Positions 1 to 13,953 of a stretch of DNA of 64,000 bases are shown here, piece by piece. The number at the start of each line of letters is the position of its first letter. Position 1 is the first letter of the stretch. The notes under the pieces were generated by a model, which ran no database searches, had not been told where the DNA came from, and saw only the letters and a list, made by a program, of their open reading frames with translations. The stretch is from Apus apus (taxonomy: Eukaryota; Chordata; Aves; Apodiformes; Apodidae), in the NCBI RefSeq assembly GCF_020740795.1, contig NC_067284.1:103097440-103161439 (forward strand), in the 5' to 3' direction. The position numbers were made by a program, and so were the translations under genes.

Positions 1-2760
1 CAAATGTTCCAAACTGCAGGGAATTCATCATAAATAGGCAGGGTTTTCTTTGGATTTTCTATGGACTTCAACATTTGCTACCATGATCAATTATACTGAT
101 CTGTAAAATCTGTCTGGTAAGAAAAAAAGCAGATAGAAGAAAACAAAACCCAAACTACTGAGACTTAGTTTTCTACAAAGGATAAAGAACACAAAACAAG
201 GTTACTTCTGCAGAGAAGCAGAGGGAAAGAAATTACACTGGTGTTCATTGCCAGGAAAGTTGTCATTTCCTTTGCAACTTGCTTTCAGAATCTTTTATAA
301 AGTGCTCCCAAGGAAAAAAAAAACAAACCAACCCCACAACCTTGAAAATGTAATCCCCAAATTATGAAATCATTAGCTGTTTTACTGTAAGACTTATGTG
401 CTGAGTCTGCTGAAGGCTCAGCTCAAGCAGTCATTGCTGCCAGAAGGTTGGCTTGAGAGGGGTGAAAATGGGAATCTTGAGCCAGCAAGAGCTACTGCAG
501 CTGTGCACTCCTCTAGTGTGCAAACACTGTACCTGTGACATGCTGGAGTACAGCTGGCCAAAATGGCTTAGGCTGGGGAAGTATTTTTTCCCTAATTTTT
601 ATACCTGCTGTATATTAAAGGAAGTTGAAAGCACCAACTCATATTACCAGCAGCCATCTAAAAGAATAATATGTCGTTTATTTTACCAAGATTGATCGTT
701 ACAACAAAAAAACATACTGCAACTTCCAGATGAAGCAGGAAAAGTACCATTTTAGAGCTAGGCAATGAACACATTCAAAGGTAAGAGCCTTAAACCTAAC
801 ACCTGGTGAGCTGTGGCCAGGAATATGATCTCTCAAGATCAAATGATGTTTGGGATCAAATCATGTTATGGGCTAAGGTGAGGAAATTAGCCAAACAAGG
901 GAAGGAAAATTGAATACCAGACAAGCTTCTTCTGATTTTTCATAAGCCCCAATACTGCATGTGAATAGGATCAATGAAAACATTTGCAGACAAATATTTA
1001 TAATTAAAAACAGGGATTTTAGTGAAAGAAAAAAAAGCAACAACTTATTAAAACATATTTCATAGTATTCTGTGTTTCTCATTAGAAAAACTCTGTGGCT
1101 AAAACCCCACGTCCTTAATTTTTTGGGCTGTAAGATTTCCAATGCCATGACCTAAACATCCTAGAGTAGGATCAGAACAGAAATTTTCCTTGACATTTCA
1201 GATCAATCATTATCTAACACTTCCAGTCAGAGCTTGTCCTCCTATGAGTAACCTTCAGGAATGCTTTCAGTGAGGTGCTGTATCTCTGAAAGCAGAGTAA
1301 TCAATAACCCTTCCTGGAACACACCCAAGGCAGGAGGTAAGAAAGAGGACATTGCTCTCCACAGCCACAGTCCTAAGAGGGATGCTCATGTCAGAAGCTG
1401 AGGTTGCTCTGCTCATCCTCTGCTTCTTATTAATGACAACCCATGATCTCACTATCAGTGGCTGACCTATCAGCATTACATCGAAAAGAAACCAAAGGAT
1501 CTCTCCCACCTTGGGTCAGGCCTCTTCCTGGCTGCAGTGGTTCTGCTCCAGCTAACTTTGTGCAAGTTCCACAAATATTTACCTCACAACAGCCATTTCC
1601 TTGAAACAAACAACAAAAAACAACAGAAACAACACCCAAGAAGCTTCTTCTACGTAATCACAGGGTTCCAAGTAGCTTAGTAAGGCTTTCATGGAACAAA
1701 CTGAGCATTAACTCCCCATTCTGCATTTCATTTTAGAATAGTGCAGAACAGGGTGTGCCTCCATAAACAATCACTATTAGAATCATCTATTTAATGTTTA
1801 CAACTCAAGCATGACTGCTGATATTTCTAATGAATTTCACGACTTGAGCAAGCTGAAGACCAGCCAGTGGGCCAAGAGAAGGGACTGGAAGTCATTAAAA
1901 CCGTTTCCCTAGGGCAGCCTGCAAGCAGGCACAATAGAACACAACCTAGCTGCTTGTATTAATGAATATGCTATATTAATAGTAATATATTTAAAGTGGA
2001 AATGGCATTTGAGGCACTTATCAAGGTCTATGGATTAGATTCCCATCAGCCCCAAATCATTTCAGCTAGCTGGAGAACAACATGGACAAGCTCACCTAAA
2101 GAAGGTCAGGTCAGTGAGTTCAAGTCCTAGGATATCCTTGGTATACAGAGAACACAGAATTCCCCAGAGCTATTTCCTTAACGGCCAGGTAGAGGAAAAG
2201 ATTCAGAGGTTCACTCTTCCCTCTTGGCCACCTTGTGTTGGTTGCCATGACTCGGGGGGCTGCATACTTAACCCTCATGAGCAATCTACTCCTGGAGCAA
2301 GAACAGCTTCCAGGCAAGGGCTGAGTGGTACTGGACACGGTGGGTGTGGATGGCTGTAAGTCTGGGGTAGTATTGTAGGTTATTGCAGAGAGGCTGTGGA
2401 GCACAAGCAGGAACAGATTCTTTGTTTGCTATAGGCTGTGCCAAAATCTGAACCAGCTTTCACAACCCAATGGCGAACATCACACCACGGCATGAGGCCA
2501 TCTGCGTTCACTTGCTTAGAGACAGCATCTGAGTTATGACCTGCATAAAAACACCTGATAATTTTTCACTACCATAGAAAAATCAGAATTGCTTGGTAAA
2601 GAGAAACCCAATTTCAAAAATACAAGGAAAACAGAAATCAAAGCAGAGCCATAGTATAATTTCTTTGGATGTGCTAAGCTTATCTAGCATGGCATGACCT
2701 GTGCCTGAAAAAGCGCATTCCAGAACCGAGGGTTTGTTGGATGTTTGTACTTCCTTTCTT

Positions 2761-3545
2761 TCACAGAATCACAGAACCAGAGAATTGCAGGAGCTGGAAG
2801 GGACCTCTAGAGATCATCTAATCCAACTCTCCCACTGAAGTAGGATCCCCTAGAGCACATCACTCAGGGCTACATCCAGGTGGATTTTGAATATCTCCAG
2901 AGAAGGACACTCCACAGCCTCCCTGGGCAGCCTGTTCCAGTGCTGTCACCCTCACTGTAAAGAAGTTTTTCCTCATATTTAAATGGAACTTCCTATGTTC
3001 CAACTTGTACCTGTTGACCCTCATTCTGACACTAGAAACTACTGAGAAGAGCCTCTCTCCATCTTCCTTGAACCCATCCTTTAGTTAACTTATATACATT
3101 GATAAGGTCTCCCCTAAGCCTTCTCATCTCCAGGCTAAAGTGTCCCAGCTCTCTCAGCCTTTCCTCATAAGGGAGATGCTCCAATTCCCCAGTCATCTTC
3201 GTCCCACTTCTCTGGACCCTCTCCAGTAGCAGAGTAGAGGGGGAGAATGACCTCCCTCAACCTACTGGCCACAGTCTTCTTTATACAACCTAGGATTCCA
3301 CTGGCTTTCTTGGCAGCAAGGGCACACTGCTGGCTCATGGATAATTTACTGTGTATCAGGACTCCAGGATCCTTCTCCTCCAAACTGCTTTCCAGCAGAT
3401 CCACCCCTAACCTATATTGGTGCTTCGGGTTCTTTCTTCCGAGGTGCAGGACCCTACACTTGCTCCTATTTGACATCATGAGGTTCTTCCCTGCCCAACT
3501 CTCCAGCCTGTCCAGGTCATGCTGAATGGCAGCACAGGCCTTGAG
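2761..3545 (-). mobile_element. CR1 LINE fragment, 3' part
   Basis: The left edge is the reverse complement of the CR1 3' terminus (repeated 'cacagaatcacagaa' then 'ggaagggacctctagagatcat'). Farther right the minus strand encodes the C-terminal part of the CR1 reverse-transcriptase ORF2 (about 3165-3479), with typical '[12 protein letters not shown]' and '[19 protein letters not shown]' motifs. Stops and frame breaks show that it is dead and 5'-truncated. Confidence 0.92.
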
Positions 3546-6500
3546 TGTCTTTGTTTAAAGAAAAGCATAAATAAACTGATAATTAAACAATTCAAGTAGG
3601 TGTTTTGTTCCTGAAACAGGTCTGCTTTTATTTCCTCAGAAGAGGTACCTTTCTACTCAATGCATGCAGCTAACACTGCAGGGGCAACACTTTCTAAATA
3701 AATCAGGGAACTATATAGCCAAGAGTCTGGCTGTACTATACATGAGATTATACTGACATATGGTGGCAAGACAGTAGCAATGCAACGTCTTAATCACTTC
3801 TGTGACCCTAAGCTACTCTGCTACTCTTCTCCCTCTGGTTGAGGAGCAAAGAGAAGTCGAGGGTCCTCAGTCCCAGACTGAGGACAGGGATAAGGAACCT
3901 GGGCAAGACCATGTGACTGGATCCTTCCAGTGCTTCCACCCATAATATCTGGAACAACAGAGTTGTCTCCACATCCTAGTAAGTCTCATGCAGTTATAGA
4001 GAGGCAGAGCAGATTGCCTCCCTGTCTTTGAACCCAGAGCTGAAAACCTTACACCCCACACAGCTGCAGATGTGCATTTGAAGGCCTCCAACCTCTCATC
4101 TTTCAGCCAGCCAGAAAGGTCTTTGTTTTCCAAAAAATTACCCCTGAATGACTCAGTTGAATAGTCTCTCCCACATCGCTGATGCTTTGGGAAAAAATGT
4201 TCAGGCACAAGCTATGTCCTGAGACACAACATTTTCAGGGGAAAGAGAGCATGCAAACAAAAAAATCCCCGGAACTGTGGCAATAAATAAGCCAACCGCA
4301 AGTCCTCATGGCCATGGTGACAGCAGCCAGGCAGGACCTCTCCAGCCTGCAGGGCTCACAAAGGCAGTTTTAATTATTTCAATCTTTTCAAATAAAGAAA
4401 CATACTGTGAGTGTGGTCATTACATACCTCTCTTTCCCAATGTAAGTTCGTCATGGGGTGGAACTCCCCTTTCGTCTTCCCAGCAAATGGCCTTGGTCAT
4501 TCATAACAAAATATTGTCACCTCCTTCTAATGACTTCTAGCATTCATTTTTCCTCTAGCATGGACTTAGAAAGCCTTTCAATTCATGGAGTCACAAGAAT
4601 CAGACAGTGCCAGAGCTTCAACTCATTCTAACTAAGGAATAAGTGTGGTAGGGGAGTGAAGGGCAATGTGAGGGCGATGTTGATTAACCACAGTTCCACC
4701 ACACCATCAGTACAGAAGATGGAAGACTCTGCAGAGTCACTTGGTGCACCTTCTTTCTGGGTCATGAGAAAAGTTTGAAACATGGAACCTCTTTGTACGA
4801 CCGTGGAGACCAGAGTCATTTAAACAGCAAGCCAACTAGCAGACCTCATATTTCCTAGGTAAGAGGAAACCAGTTCCCATGAAGAAGACAGTATGCAGAG
4901 ACCACTGTTTCAATGGGAGTTAGTCACCCCGAGGTTCAATGCTTTAAAACCTTCAATGTATTTATCTTTGCAGTATCTCTGTGAAATAGAGAAGGGCCCT
5001 AATCTGGTCTGTAAAGATATTCAGAGGTTTTTGTAAACATATACAGACACCTGCATTGAAAACTCTAGGAGCATGTCAAATATGGCTACTAGACACAGTA
5101 TCAACAAGCTTTCTAAAGAAACCTGAAGAGGCACAAAGCCATCTTGAACTTCTGCGTCTACTCAGAGGGGGGAGCACAGCAGACATTCCCCCTGCCTGCA
5201 GACCTCGGGCAAGGACAGTTGTGACAGTCCTCTGGTTTCTTGACACATGCACCTTGTCCATATGAGGAAGTTTCAGAGGGTGACCTGTGAATTTTGAACC
5301 TGTCAAGTTTTCCCTTATAGGTCGTTCAACGCTCTCATTTTTTTTCAGTTTTATTTATGGGAAAAGCTTAGGTCCTCAGTTCCTCTGCTGATATGCTGAC
5401 ACTGACAGTCCACAAAGCAGATGTAGAAACTGAAATTCTGATTTCACAAGGGTTAAACCTCTTAGACTATGAGCACACGTGCCAGTGACAGAAGATAACT
5501 GGCAGAAACCGAGCTGTTTATGATGCTCACTGCTATTAAAAAGATTTGGTTTAAAACTGTTAGTAAATAAAAACTTCTCCACAGCAGCAAAACCAGACCA
5601 GAAAGGACATGACTTGAGCACAGTAGAGAAAAAATGCCTATCACAGGTTTCTTGAGGAGAGATTCGTCAGGTGATGGGCAAGTGACAGTACATCTGCTGT
5701 GTGATGATAACAAAGCTCAGGGGACTAAATAAAGGCAATAAAAGTAAAACATCAGGAAGGCAGGGTTAGACATAAATAATCCATTTTTTAAAAGAGAATC
5801 CTGTCTGAAATACATGCCCAGAGGTTTTATATGGAGTTTTGTGAAGATGCACACAATTCAGGCAGCCAAGTAGCTAACTGGATACTGGATCACCTCTGAA
5901 ACATGCAGCCTCAGCAGCCCAGCCAGTCTCCAGCTTTGATCCTTCTGTAAATTTCCCACTTTGCCATGTGAATTGCTGGAAAGAGGTGTCACCCCAGCTG
6001 GAAACAAGTTTATGTGTGTTCTTGTCTCCTTTAAAGTCAGCCAGTGGCTGCTACTGCTTGTGCTACTGGTGCTTGTCTGTAAGATGCAGTAAGAAAGGAG
6101 GAAGTACAAAATATCACAACAATAAGATTTCCATGAGATCTGCATGTGAGGTGTAAGTCAAATCAGGCTGACACACTCACAGCCTCTACCGTTACTTGAG
6201 AAAACATCACAGCATCAACCAATCAACCATGGTGATGTATTGTTCTCTCGCAAGTTCTTGGCTATTGCACACCTGAAGCACATATCCTGGTTCAAATAAA
6301 CTAAAGACTGCAGTCACCACCAGTCAAAATGAGCGCAGGTTCTGCATCAGTGTTTAGCTGCTCATTCCCAGGCTGACCTTCAGACTAGCTACTTCGAATG
6401 CTGTTACCAGGACAGTCATGAAGAAAAAAAAAAAAAAAAAAAGCTAACCACCTCAGTGTTGCAGCCCATACAGAGCTCCATATTTTCTTAGACATATTGC

Positions 6501-8359
6501 TGTAGGTATCACAGATACCCTGAATATAGGTCTAGATGCCACCATGGGATAGCATGATTCTGGTCACAGTGAGTGTGTAGCTCAAATCGTGCAGTGTTGA
6601 GCAAGCCACTGCACTGAGGGCATCCATGCCACGTCCCTGACTATGCTCCTGAGGCCTGTGTAATTTACACTGCTCTCCTGCTGTGGCTGAAGTGTCACAA
6701 GCCTCACAGACAACCAGTTCTCATGACTCTGGTCCAGGAAATTTTTACCCTTCCCTGCACAAACCATTCCTGCTATGTATTGAGGGCTTTGCTTATTGCA
6801 AGCGGCCATGGTAGGCCAGTGCAGAAGCCAGGATACCAGACTTAAAAGCTTAATGATCTATCCATTATGCTAAATCCTATGCAGCAGCACTAATTCTTTC
6901 TACTCAATCATCCTTTTCCCAAGAGCTCGGGACAATGCAAGAGACATGGAAGGCAAGCTGATTTATTGCTTTCATGCAAAGGTCAGACTAAGGAAGACCA
7001 GCTACTGGAGTCTGTTGTCCTGTAAACTTAGTATCTCACTAGCCACTGGTTAGCCTGTCTTCAAGACTTCCTTTGATGCAGAGATGTTACTGTAAAAATA
7101 ACAGTTGGAGGCTTTCAGAATCTGTAGTTCACTTGTCCATTTTTTTTTCCCCAAAGCAAATGAAAAAATAGGTTTTATTACCTTCCAGTATCACATATTC
7201 ATTCTGAAATGAAAGCTGAGACTTTCTCATTTACCATGTCACCTACATCTATCTCATCTCTTCATGTGGGGGTAACTGATGAAAGTTATCACAGGAGATG
7301 AATTTACAGTAAGGGTGCGGCCAAGATTTCTATTACTGAGTCAGAATACTCAGAGTGAAGTAAGTAGTAAACATTTTGCCTTTGAAATAAGCAGGCATAT
7401 CTCTCACTTTTTAGCTCAAAACTGCAGTTTAGGACTCTTGGGAACGAAAAAATCCCTATACACACACCAGTAAAAATGAGTTTATGTCTGGTACGTATAT
7501 ATTTTGGCTGTGCATATACAAACATATATGCATGTAACATAGATATGTATTTATTGTATATGAGCTTATATACTCTCTGCAAGCTGAGAGACACAAAAGA
7601 CCCTAAGCCACCACTTCTGAGCTTCTCTCTGTAGGAGAGTTACCTTCTGACAGCAAGATAAATGAAGGGCCAGCTGTGTTCATTCTCTAGCGCTCATGCT
7701 TGTTTAGCACCCTGATTAATGATGAGTGCTATACTTAGTCTAATTTATCTCTTGCAAGCCTTTATATGCTGTTCAGAACCCAATGTAAAGTTTATGTGCA
7801 GATGCACCCACACAATAAAACGACTCCATATTGAAAATTACTTTAGTTTAATTTCCAAGTGAGTCCCCAAGGACCTCATTGCTAGGGACGCAGTGTCTCA
7901 GTCTGCCTTGACTTTCCACTCGCATTACGGGCTCATTGGCAGCCCAAAGAGAGTTATCACATTGCAGTAAAAGGATGCAGTAGATATTGTGAGCAAATGG
8001 TGACATCCAGTTGCTACTGAGGTAAATTTTCTAGTTCATTTGAATATTTTGGAAAGAGAAGGAAAGAAGCAGGGCTACCAACAGAGAAAAAACTTCGTAT
8101 ACTAGAAGTCAATCCTGCAAGGGCATATCTATCTGAGGAAGGTAAGAGACTCTAACCTTTACTCCAAGACTCCTTCTGGCTGAGAAAGTGATTCCATGCC
8201 AGAAAAAGAAGTACATGTGGAGGAAACATCATAATATGAGCCTTCTAAAGAAAAAGCAATGACAGAGTCCTGCTGTGTCTTTATAAAAGATTTTTAACTG
8301 CATTTCCACTTTCAGCTGAACAAATATTTTATAGTATGAAAGTAACTGATAAAACAGCA

Positions 8360-8410
8360 CAATGGGGGATCCTTGAGGTCCCTTCCAACCTGGTATTCTA
8401 TGATTTTATG
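8360..8410 (+). mobile_element. short CR1 3'-end fragment
   Basis: The stretch 'gaggtcccttccaacctggtattctatgat' is the plus-oriented CR1 3' terminus. Only about 50 bp remain, so this is a heavily truncated or decayed copy. Confidence 0.75.
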
Positions 8411-10435
8411 CTCATCAGGAGGAGTTTCAACACCTCTCTGTGGACTGGTCTGTTGCAAACCTTTGGCATTGAGAAAGAACCATGTGAGTGAACTCCACAC
8501 GAACTGAGCACCAAACAGCTGCAGAAGCTCAGATATAGCCTACAGTGGCAGAGTGGGTAAGAGGAAAAAAACACTTTGTTATAAAGTCAAATGCACATGG
8601 TTAGGCAGATGTGAACTCAACGACATGACCTTCAGCAAGCCCAGCAGCAACCAGGAATAACTCCCCAACTGACGATTAAGCTCTAAAAGCAGGAGGCTTA
8701 TTAGTCACAAACCAAAGGATCCTCTGTGTGGAAAGGCAAAACTGAAAAACAAATCAAAGGACAGCAGTTCACATCATAACAGCAAAGAAAAGAAGTCAGC
8801 TTAGACTACAAATCCACACTCCACATTTAGCTGATTCTTGCTTTTTGGCAAGATGAACATCACCATCTATTTGGCAGGACACTGCCAAGGCCTGCAAAGG
8901 GCTTGCACATCCTCATCAGCTGGCCAACTGGACATTAATTTTTAGGCTAATCTTACTCAGAGTTGCAACTTCAACTTTGGCTGTGCATTTCCTCTTTGCT
9001 TAGCATTTCATTTTAAATGTAAACTGATGACTTTTGAGTAAATCTTCCCTAAATAATGCTGCTCTAGGGCAATGAATACAGATAAGCTTCTACTATTTAT
9101 TTTTTTAATTAGAGCTGGTATAGTAAGCATACACAAATAAAATTTATCCTTAAACTGAGATTTTTGTAGCAAATATTAAGTCACCACTTATTCTCCTAAA
9201 GCTAAGATGCTCTAATGTTTTTTATATGACATTGATGTTGAGAAATGTAATGCAGAAGTTGCGGTTTCCTGCAAAGAATGAATTGTTGACATTTTAAAAA
9301 ATAGACGTAATAGAATATATAATGACTCAAGTATTTATGCTATCAAGCATTTGTGTGGTCATGTTGATTTCTTTACCATTGCCTGGAAACTAGGTAGCAA
9401 TAGTGTTTGTTTTCTTAAGAAGTTTACAGTCTGAGTTACACTAAAGCTTTCAATATTCTACCATTATGGCTTCTTCACAGACTATTTCTTTCTTCTTTCA
9501 ATTTCCTACAGAAACAAAATATTTGTAAATACTTTGTTTCAATGTAAACACTCTGATACTAGAGCTAATCAGAGAATTTAAAATCAACAGAAACTATTCA
9601 GAAGCTAAGATATTGACTCATTTTTTGGACAACCACAACCATAAGGGAAGAAAAATTCATGTTTAGGTTATTGCTGTTACTACTATAAATGCAAACTCAC
9701 CCTCTAGCTCCTGACAAACAAGGCTGTGATTCATATAACTAATTTGCAAGCAGTAGCCTCATTAAACTCTTGCAGTGTTAAACTTCTCCATGTGCACACA
9801 TTCCCTGTGTTGCTTGCTGCTTCTGTCAGCTTTAAAATCACACTCCACTTCCATCGGTTTCAAGAGACTTGCATCAGGGTAACAATTATCGCATGCAGTG
9901 GCAGTAGAACACAGACCATGAATTAATCTGTTAATTTATTCTAATTCCCTTGTTTGTCCACAGTAAGATGCCTATGATCCTAGCCAATATCTTTGCAAAT
10001 TAGCAGCTGTCTTTCAAGAAATCGTGTGCCATGTCCTGTTTCTAAGATACATGACCACAGGTGTGACTGTCCTCAGATATCCAGCTGCAGGCTTCATGAG
10101 GGATTTCACCACATGAAAGATGGAAAATCACCTCCTTAAACTGGATCTAAAGCACTGCTGGAATATTAGAGGCCAAGCCTTACTGCAGCTGGGGAGTTTG
10201 ATGGTAAATAAATACAATAGTGAAAGAAAAATCCAAGTAATTATTTTATTAAAACTCCAGGCCAATTAGCACTCATCCAGTTTCTTTAAATGCTCTACCT
10301 TCCTATTTACCCTCCAGACACAGCAAATGTAGGCTGGACTTAGGCAGTAATCTCTGAAAGTCTACACTGCAGGAGTGGTAGCCATCAGGACACTTGGCTT
10401 CATATCCCACTTCGCAGGAACCAGCACAAAGCATC

Positions 10436-10620
10436 AAAGAATAACAGAATTGTCACAGTTGGAAAAGACCTCTAAGATCACCACGTCCAACCATCAAACA
10501 TGTTGCTACCTGTTCACATCCTCCAGATGATGTCAAGACACCTCACAGTCTCCCTGGTTCCTTTTTGCTGCAGCAAGGCAGGAAGCCCTCCTCCTGATAA
10601 CCCAGTTCCAGCCAAGGACA
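10436..10620 (-). mobile_element. CR1 fragment, 3' part
   Basis: It opens with the inverted CR1 3' end ('cagaattgtcacagttggaaaagacctctaagatcacc') and decays rightward. The right edge is uncertain. Confidence 0.7.
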
Positions 10621-11007
10621 ATACTCCAACATCCTTTTTAAGCTTTCTTTTTTACTGCTATCCTCATGAACAACCTACCCCACATGTCCATACCCCACAT
10701 GCCTGCACACGTCCATTAGGACTTAGTTCCAACTACAGCTGTCCACAGGCCAGCCAGACCTCCCACCTGCCTACCAAGGAGCAGTGTAGATTCAGAAAAA
10801 CAAGTCAGAAAAGCAAGTCAGCCTGACTTGCACAGGATGACAAGACGTTTGAAGCTGTCCCATTGCACCCCTGTCTTTGCTGACAGATGATGCCCAAGTG
10901 CACATTTCTTACCCTCGACCATTAGGAACATGTGCTCAGGATAAGCCCAAGCTACAGAGTATGTTCCAACCGGCTGAAACATCCCAACACAAGATGTTTG
11001 ATTACAC

Positions 11008-11095
11008 CGTTTAGTGGTGGACTTGGTTGTGTTAGGTTAACTCAATGATCTTTAAGGTCTTTTCCAATCTAAATTATTCTTTGATTCTATTATCT
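11008..11095 (+). mobile_element. CR1 3'-end fragment
   Basis: It reads 'ggttaactcaatgatctttaaggtcttttccaatctaaattattctttgattctatt', the plus-oriented CR1 terminus including the 'gattctat' tail unit. Confidence 0.8.
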
Positions 11096-12397
11096 AACAC
11101 TCTGAATCAGCACTTCTGTTTCTCCACGCTGAGTGCAACTGAACACGGAAACAGTGGCAATAACCACCTTTACCACTCACTTCTGGAAGGACAGTACCCA
11201 CGTGTGATGTGGAGGTCATAATTCCTTTACCAGGAAGGAATGTCTGAGCAGGTGCCAAAGGCTCTCAGCAGGATGTGCATGTCTCAGTGGTCAATGTTTT
11301 ATTGACCTTTATCACAGAGGGTCTGGCCTTGCTATCCCTGCAGAGCAGAGATGCACAGCTCAGCCCTGACCATGAGAGAGGCCAGACTCATGGTGCAGAG
11401 ACACCCACCACCCATGACAAACCCCTTGGCACACCTCCTAGGGCCTTCTCCAGCTGCTGTAAATCTGTTTGGATACTCACCATGCTGCTACTCACTCTGA
11501 GGGGACTGATGAACCCAACAAGAAGTCCACCCTCCTGAACTGCTCGCTGTGGTTCAGCAGCCCTCACTGCAGTTCCAAAAGTCTTCTGCCTCTGCTGAGT
11601 CTCAGCCACCCTCAAACTTTTACCAAAAACCAGCAAATCCCACTGACTGGAGTAAGGTGCTGTGCAGCTGCCAGCCATGGCACCTCTTCTATCAAACAGC
11701 ACCCAGCTATCCTTTAGCGCCAGCAACTGCATTCCAGGTGGGTGTCTCAACTTGAAGCAGCTGAGGGGAAGTGCCATGTCACATCAGCCACACCTGCTCC
11801 TGCTCCATTTGGAAGAACTTTTTTCCACCATTAGGAGGAAACCCTGCCTTTGGGCATCTCCCCTTCCTTAATAAAACCCTGCTACAGTGACACCACTCCC
11901 TGTTACATATTTGCCATCTCTTCCAGCAGTTCAAGAGAATATACTAATTGTTCATATGGAACTAAGCCTTCTCCATTCACTAAATGACTATTTCAACAGC
12001 ATCTCATGATTTATTTAGTAATTTCAATATTGGTTTTTTTTATTCTTTTTTACGTTATCATACCACATCAGTATCATTTTGAATTGAATGGTTTCCCCCG
12101 TTCCCAAGGGGATGTAACAGAGCAATATAACATCTGCACTGATTTAGTTATGACAAAACCTTTAAATGCATGGCTTCATTATTCATGGTTTCTTGAATAT
12201 GTCCATCTTTTTGCATGTCATTCCTAGATGGCACTGCTGCCTGGGCTAACCAGCCCAAGTTAGGTCTAAAAGCAAGCACACTTTAAGTACCATTCTGGGC
12301 TTGGGGTGCCTGCCTGTGTGAAGGCCATTCAATCTACATGTCTGCAGGGAAAAGCCTTGACAATTTAAGTTATCCACATTCAGGCTTCTCCAATTAC

Positions 12398-12775
12398 ACA
12401 GAATCACAGAATGTTAGGGGTTGGAAGGGATCTCTGGAGATCACCAAGTCCAACCCCCCTGCCAGAGCAGGACCAACACATAATCTAGGGCAGGTCACAC
12501 AGAAACACATCCAGACGGGTCTTGAAAGTCCAGAGAAGGAGACTCGAGAACCTCTCTGGGCAGCTTGTTCCAGTGCTCCGTAACCCTTACAGTAAAGAAG
12601 TTCTTCCTCATGTTGAGATGCAACTTCCCGTGCTCTAGCTTGCATCCATTGCCCCTTGTCCTATCACAGGGCATGACTGAAAAGAAATTGGCCCTTCCTT
12701 CTTGACACTCACCCTTCAGATGCTTATATGCATTAATAAGATCTCTCCTCAGTCTTCTCTTCTCTAGACTAAATT
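12398..12775 (-). mobile_element. CR1 fragment, 3' part
   Basis: It begins 'cacagaatcacagaatgttaggggttgg' and continues through the conserved 3' UTR/ORF2-end segment ('cagtaaagaagttcttcctcatgttgag', then 'tctcctcagtcttctcttctctagact'). It lies between the GPN1 3' UTR and the gene-free flank. Confidence 0.9.
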
Positions 12776-13413
12776 CTTAAGACATTTCTGACTCCGGGCA
12801 ACTACATTAATAATTATGTGTGGCTTTCCAGCCACTTGAATAAGGGCACCAATCACAAGATCTTCCAAAGTGAACTGGAGGCCTCCATTTCAGGAAGACA
12901 CCTAAAATAGGTGGTGTTGTCAAATCATGAACACTTGAACAGGTGACTGAAAAACAGGCTTTTTAAAGCTCAGGCATGTTAGCCATCCAAATACATTAAC
13001 ACCCCAGACAACCAGCCTTAAAAAACCTGCAGCTCTACATCAAGAAAGCAGTAAACATATCAGAGCTGGCAGGCAAGAGCTGGCTGTGCATTTCCTTTCC
13101 CTGCCAGCTGCACTTTTAAAATTCACATAAACTGCTTTTCCACAAACCTACAGAACTCATGCTAGCAGATCCTGCTGCCAGATTCCCACTGTGGTGCCTA
13201 CCAGAAAAATAAGTACTAGCCAATCTCCAGCTTTCTTTACTCAGGATTGTCCTTGGAGGCATCTGTATTGTGTCTATGAAATGTAATTAAGATGCATTTG
13301 CTATGCATCCATATGGGTGGGCTTTAAGCATAGAAAAAAAGTCTCACAATTAGAAAGGTGAAATTAAATCTCCTGCTGTTAACCATCACACAGTTGTTTG
13401 TACATAAAATATA

Positions 13414-13419
13414 TTTAAT
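13414..13419 (-). promoter_or_regulatory. candidate GPN1 polyadenylation signal (ATTAAA)
   Basis: On the minus strand ATTAAA lies about 440 bp after the GPN1 stop codon. It is followed within about 30 nt by a GT-rich stretch (tgtgtgatgg), as expected downstream of a cleavage site. I saw no AATAAA nearer the stop. The 3' UTR would then be roughly 13,395-13,861. Transcript ends are needed to confirm this. Confidence 0.5.
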
Positions 13420-13861
13420 TAAAACCAAAACATGAAACACTACATTGGTGAGGTTTTGTACAGGAGAGGTTTTACTTGTGCCCGGGCTGCAGCAGACACC
13501 TGTCTGCACAATGTGAACAGAAAGCACTCTTAGAGACCACTAAGTACTCTGGATGCTCATCCTGTCAAGAGCTCAAAATCTAAGCTCTCAACAGGCACAT
13601 CTGAAGAACCTGGAGCAAAAGAAAGTGCTATCTTGTTCCTTCCGCTTCAGGAAGACACAGACAGATGGACAAATGTGCAGTCAGTTGGATACAAGCCCTT
13701 CAACTCGCATGACCAACAGTTTCTGCAGGAAGATAAATACATCAGAGAAAGTTGCTCACAGATAGAAGAATTCATTCATGGATCCATGCAAGTTTCTGTA
13801 TGCTGTTCCTTTACTTATAACTCCATTACAATGGATTCCAAACCCTCTATTTCAGAAGGTC

Positions 13862-13953
13862 TCACTGATTCAGATTGCTTCTTCTCTGGTATTTCATCCG
13901 TGTCTCTTGCATAAAATTTCTAAAGGCTGGTTCTTCACGACTCTCCTCAGTAA
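13862..13953 (-). CDS. GPN1: GPN1 terminal coding exon 14
   Basis: Completes Val343 and encodes 344-372, then TGA (13862-13864). The segment [11 protein letters not shown] matches the vertebrate C-terminus; the last dozen residues (basic, Arg-rich) diverge from human. Confidence 0.93.

Larger units (their letters stand above)
1..13394. other. gene-free flank beyond the 3' end of GPN1
   Basis: I find no exon here that combines an open frame, splice sites and a recognisable protein. The open frames are short, low-complexity or inside CR1 repeats. The content is AT-rich single-copy sequence, the CR1 fragments listed separately, a poly-A run near 6424-6442 and a TA/CA-rich stretch near 7485-7570. 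In human the gene beyond the 3' end of GPN1 is SUPT7L, transcribed toward it. I see no SUPT7L coding exon, so if that gene is conserved its coding part lies left of the window. A long 3' UTR or a noncoding RNA cannot be excluded by eye. Confidence 0.6.

Noticed and set aside
3165-3479. 104-codon minus-strand frame with protein-like sequence
   Set aside because: It is CR1 ORF2 inside a truncated repeat, not a host gene. The same applies to frames at 36621-36914 and 48338-48667.
1-13394. SUPT7L expected next to GPN1
   Set aside because: None of its coding exons could be recognised; its large early exon would have been visible.
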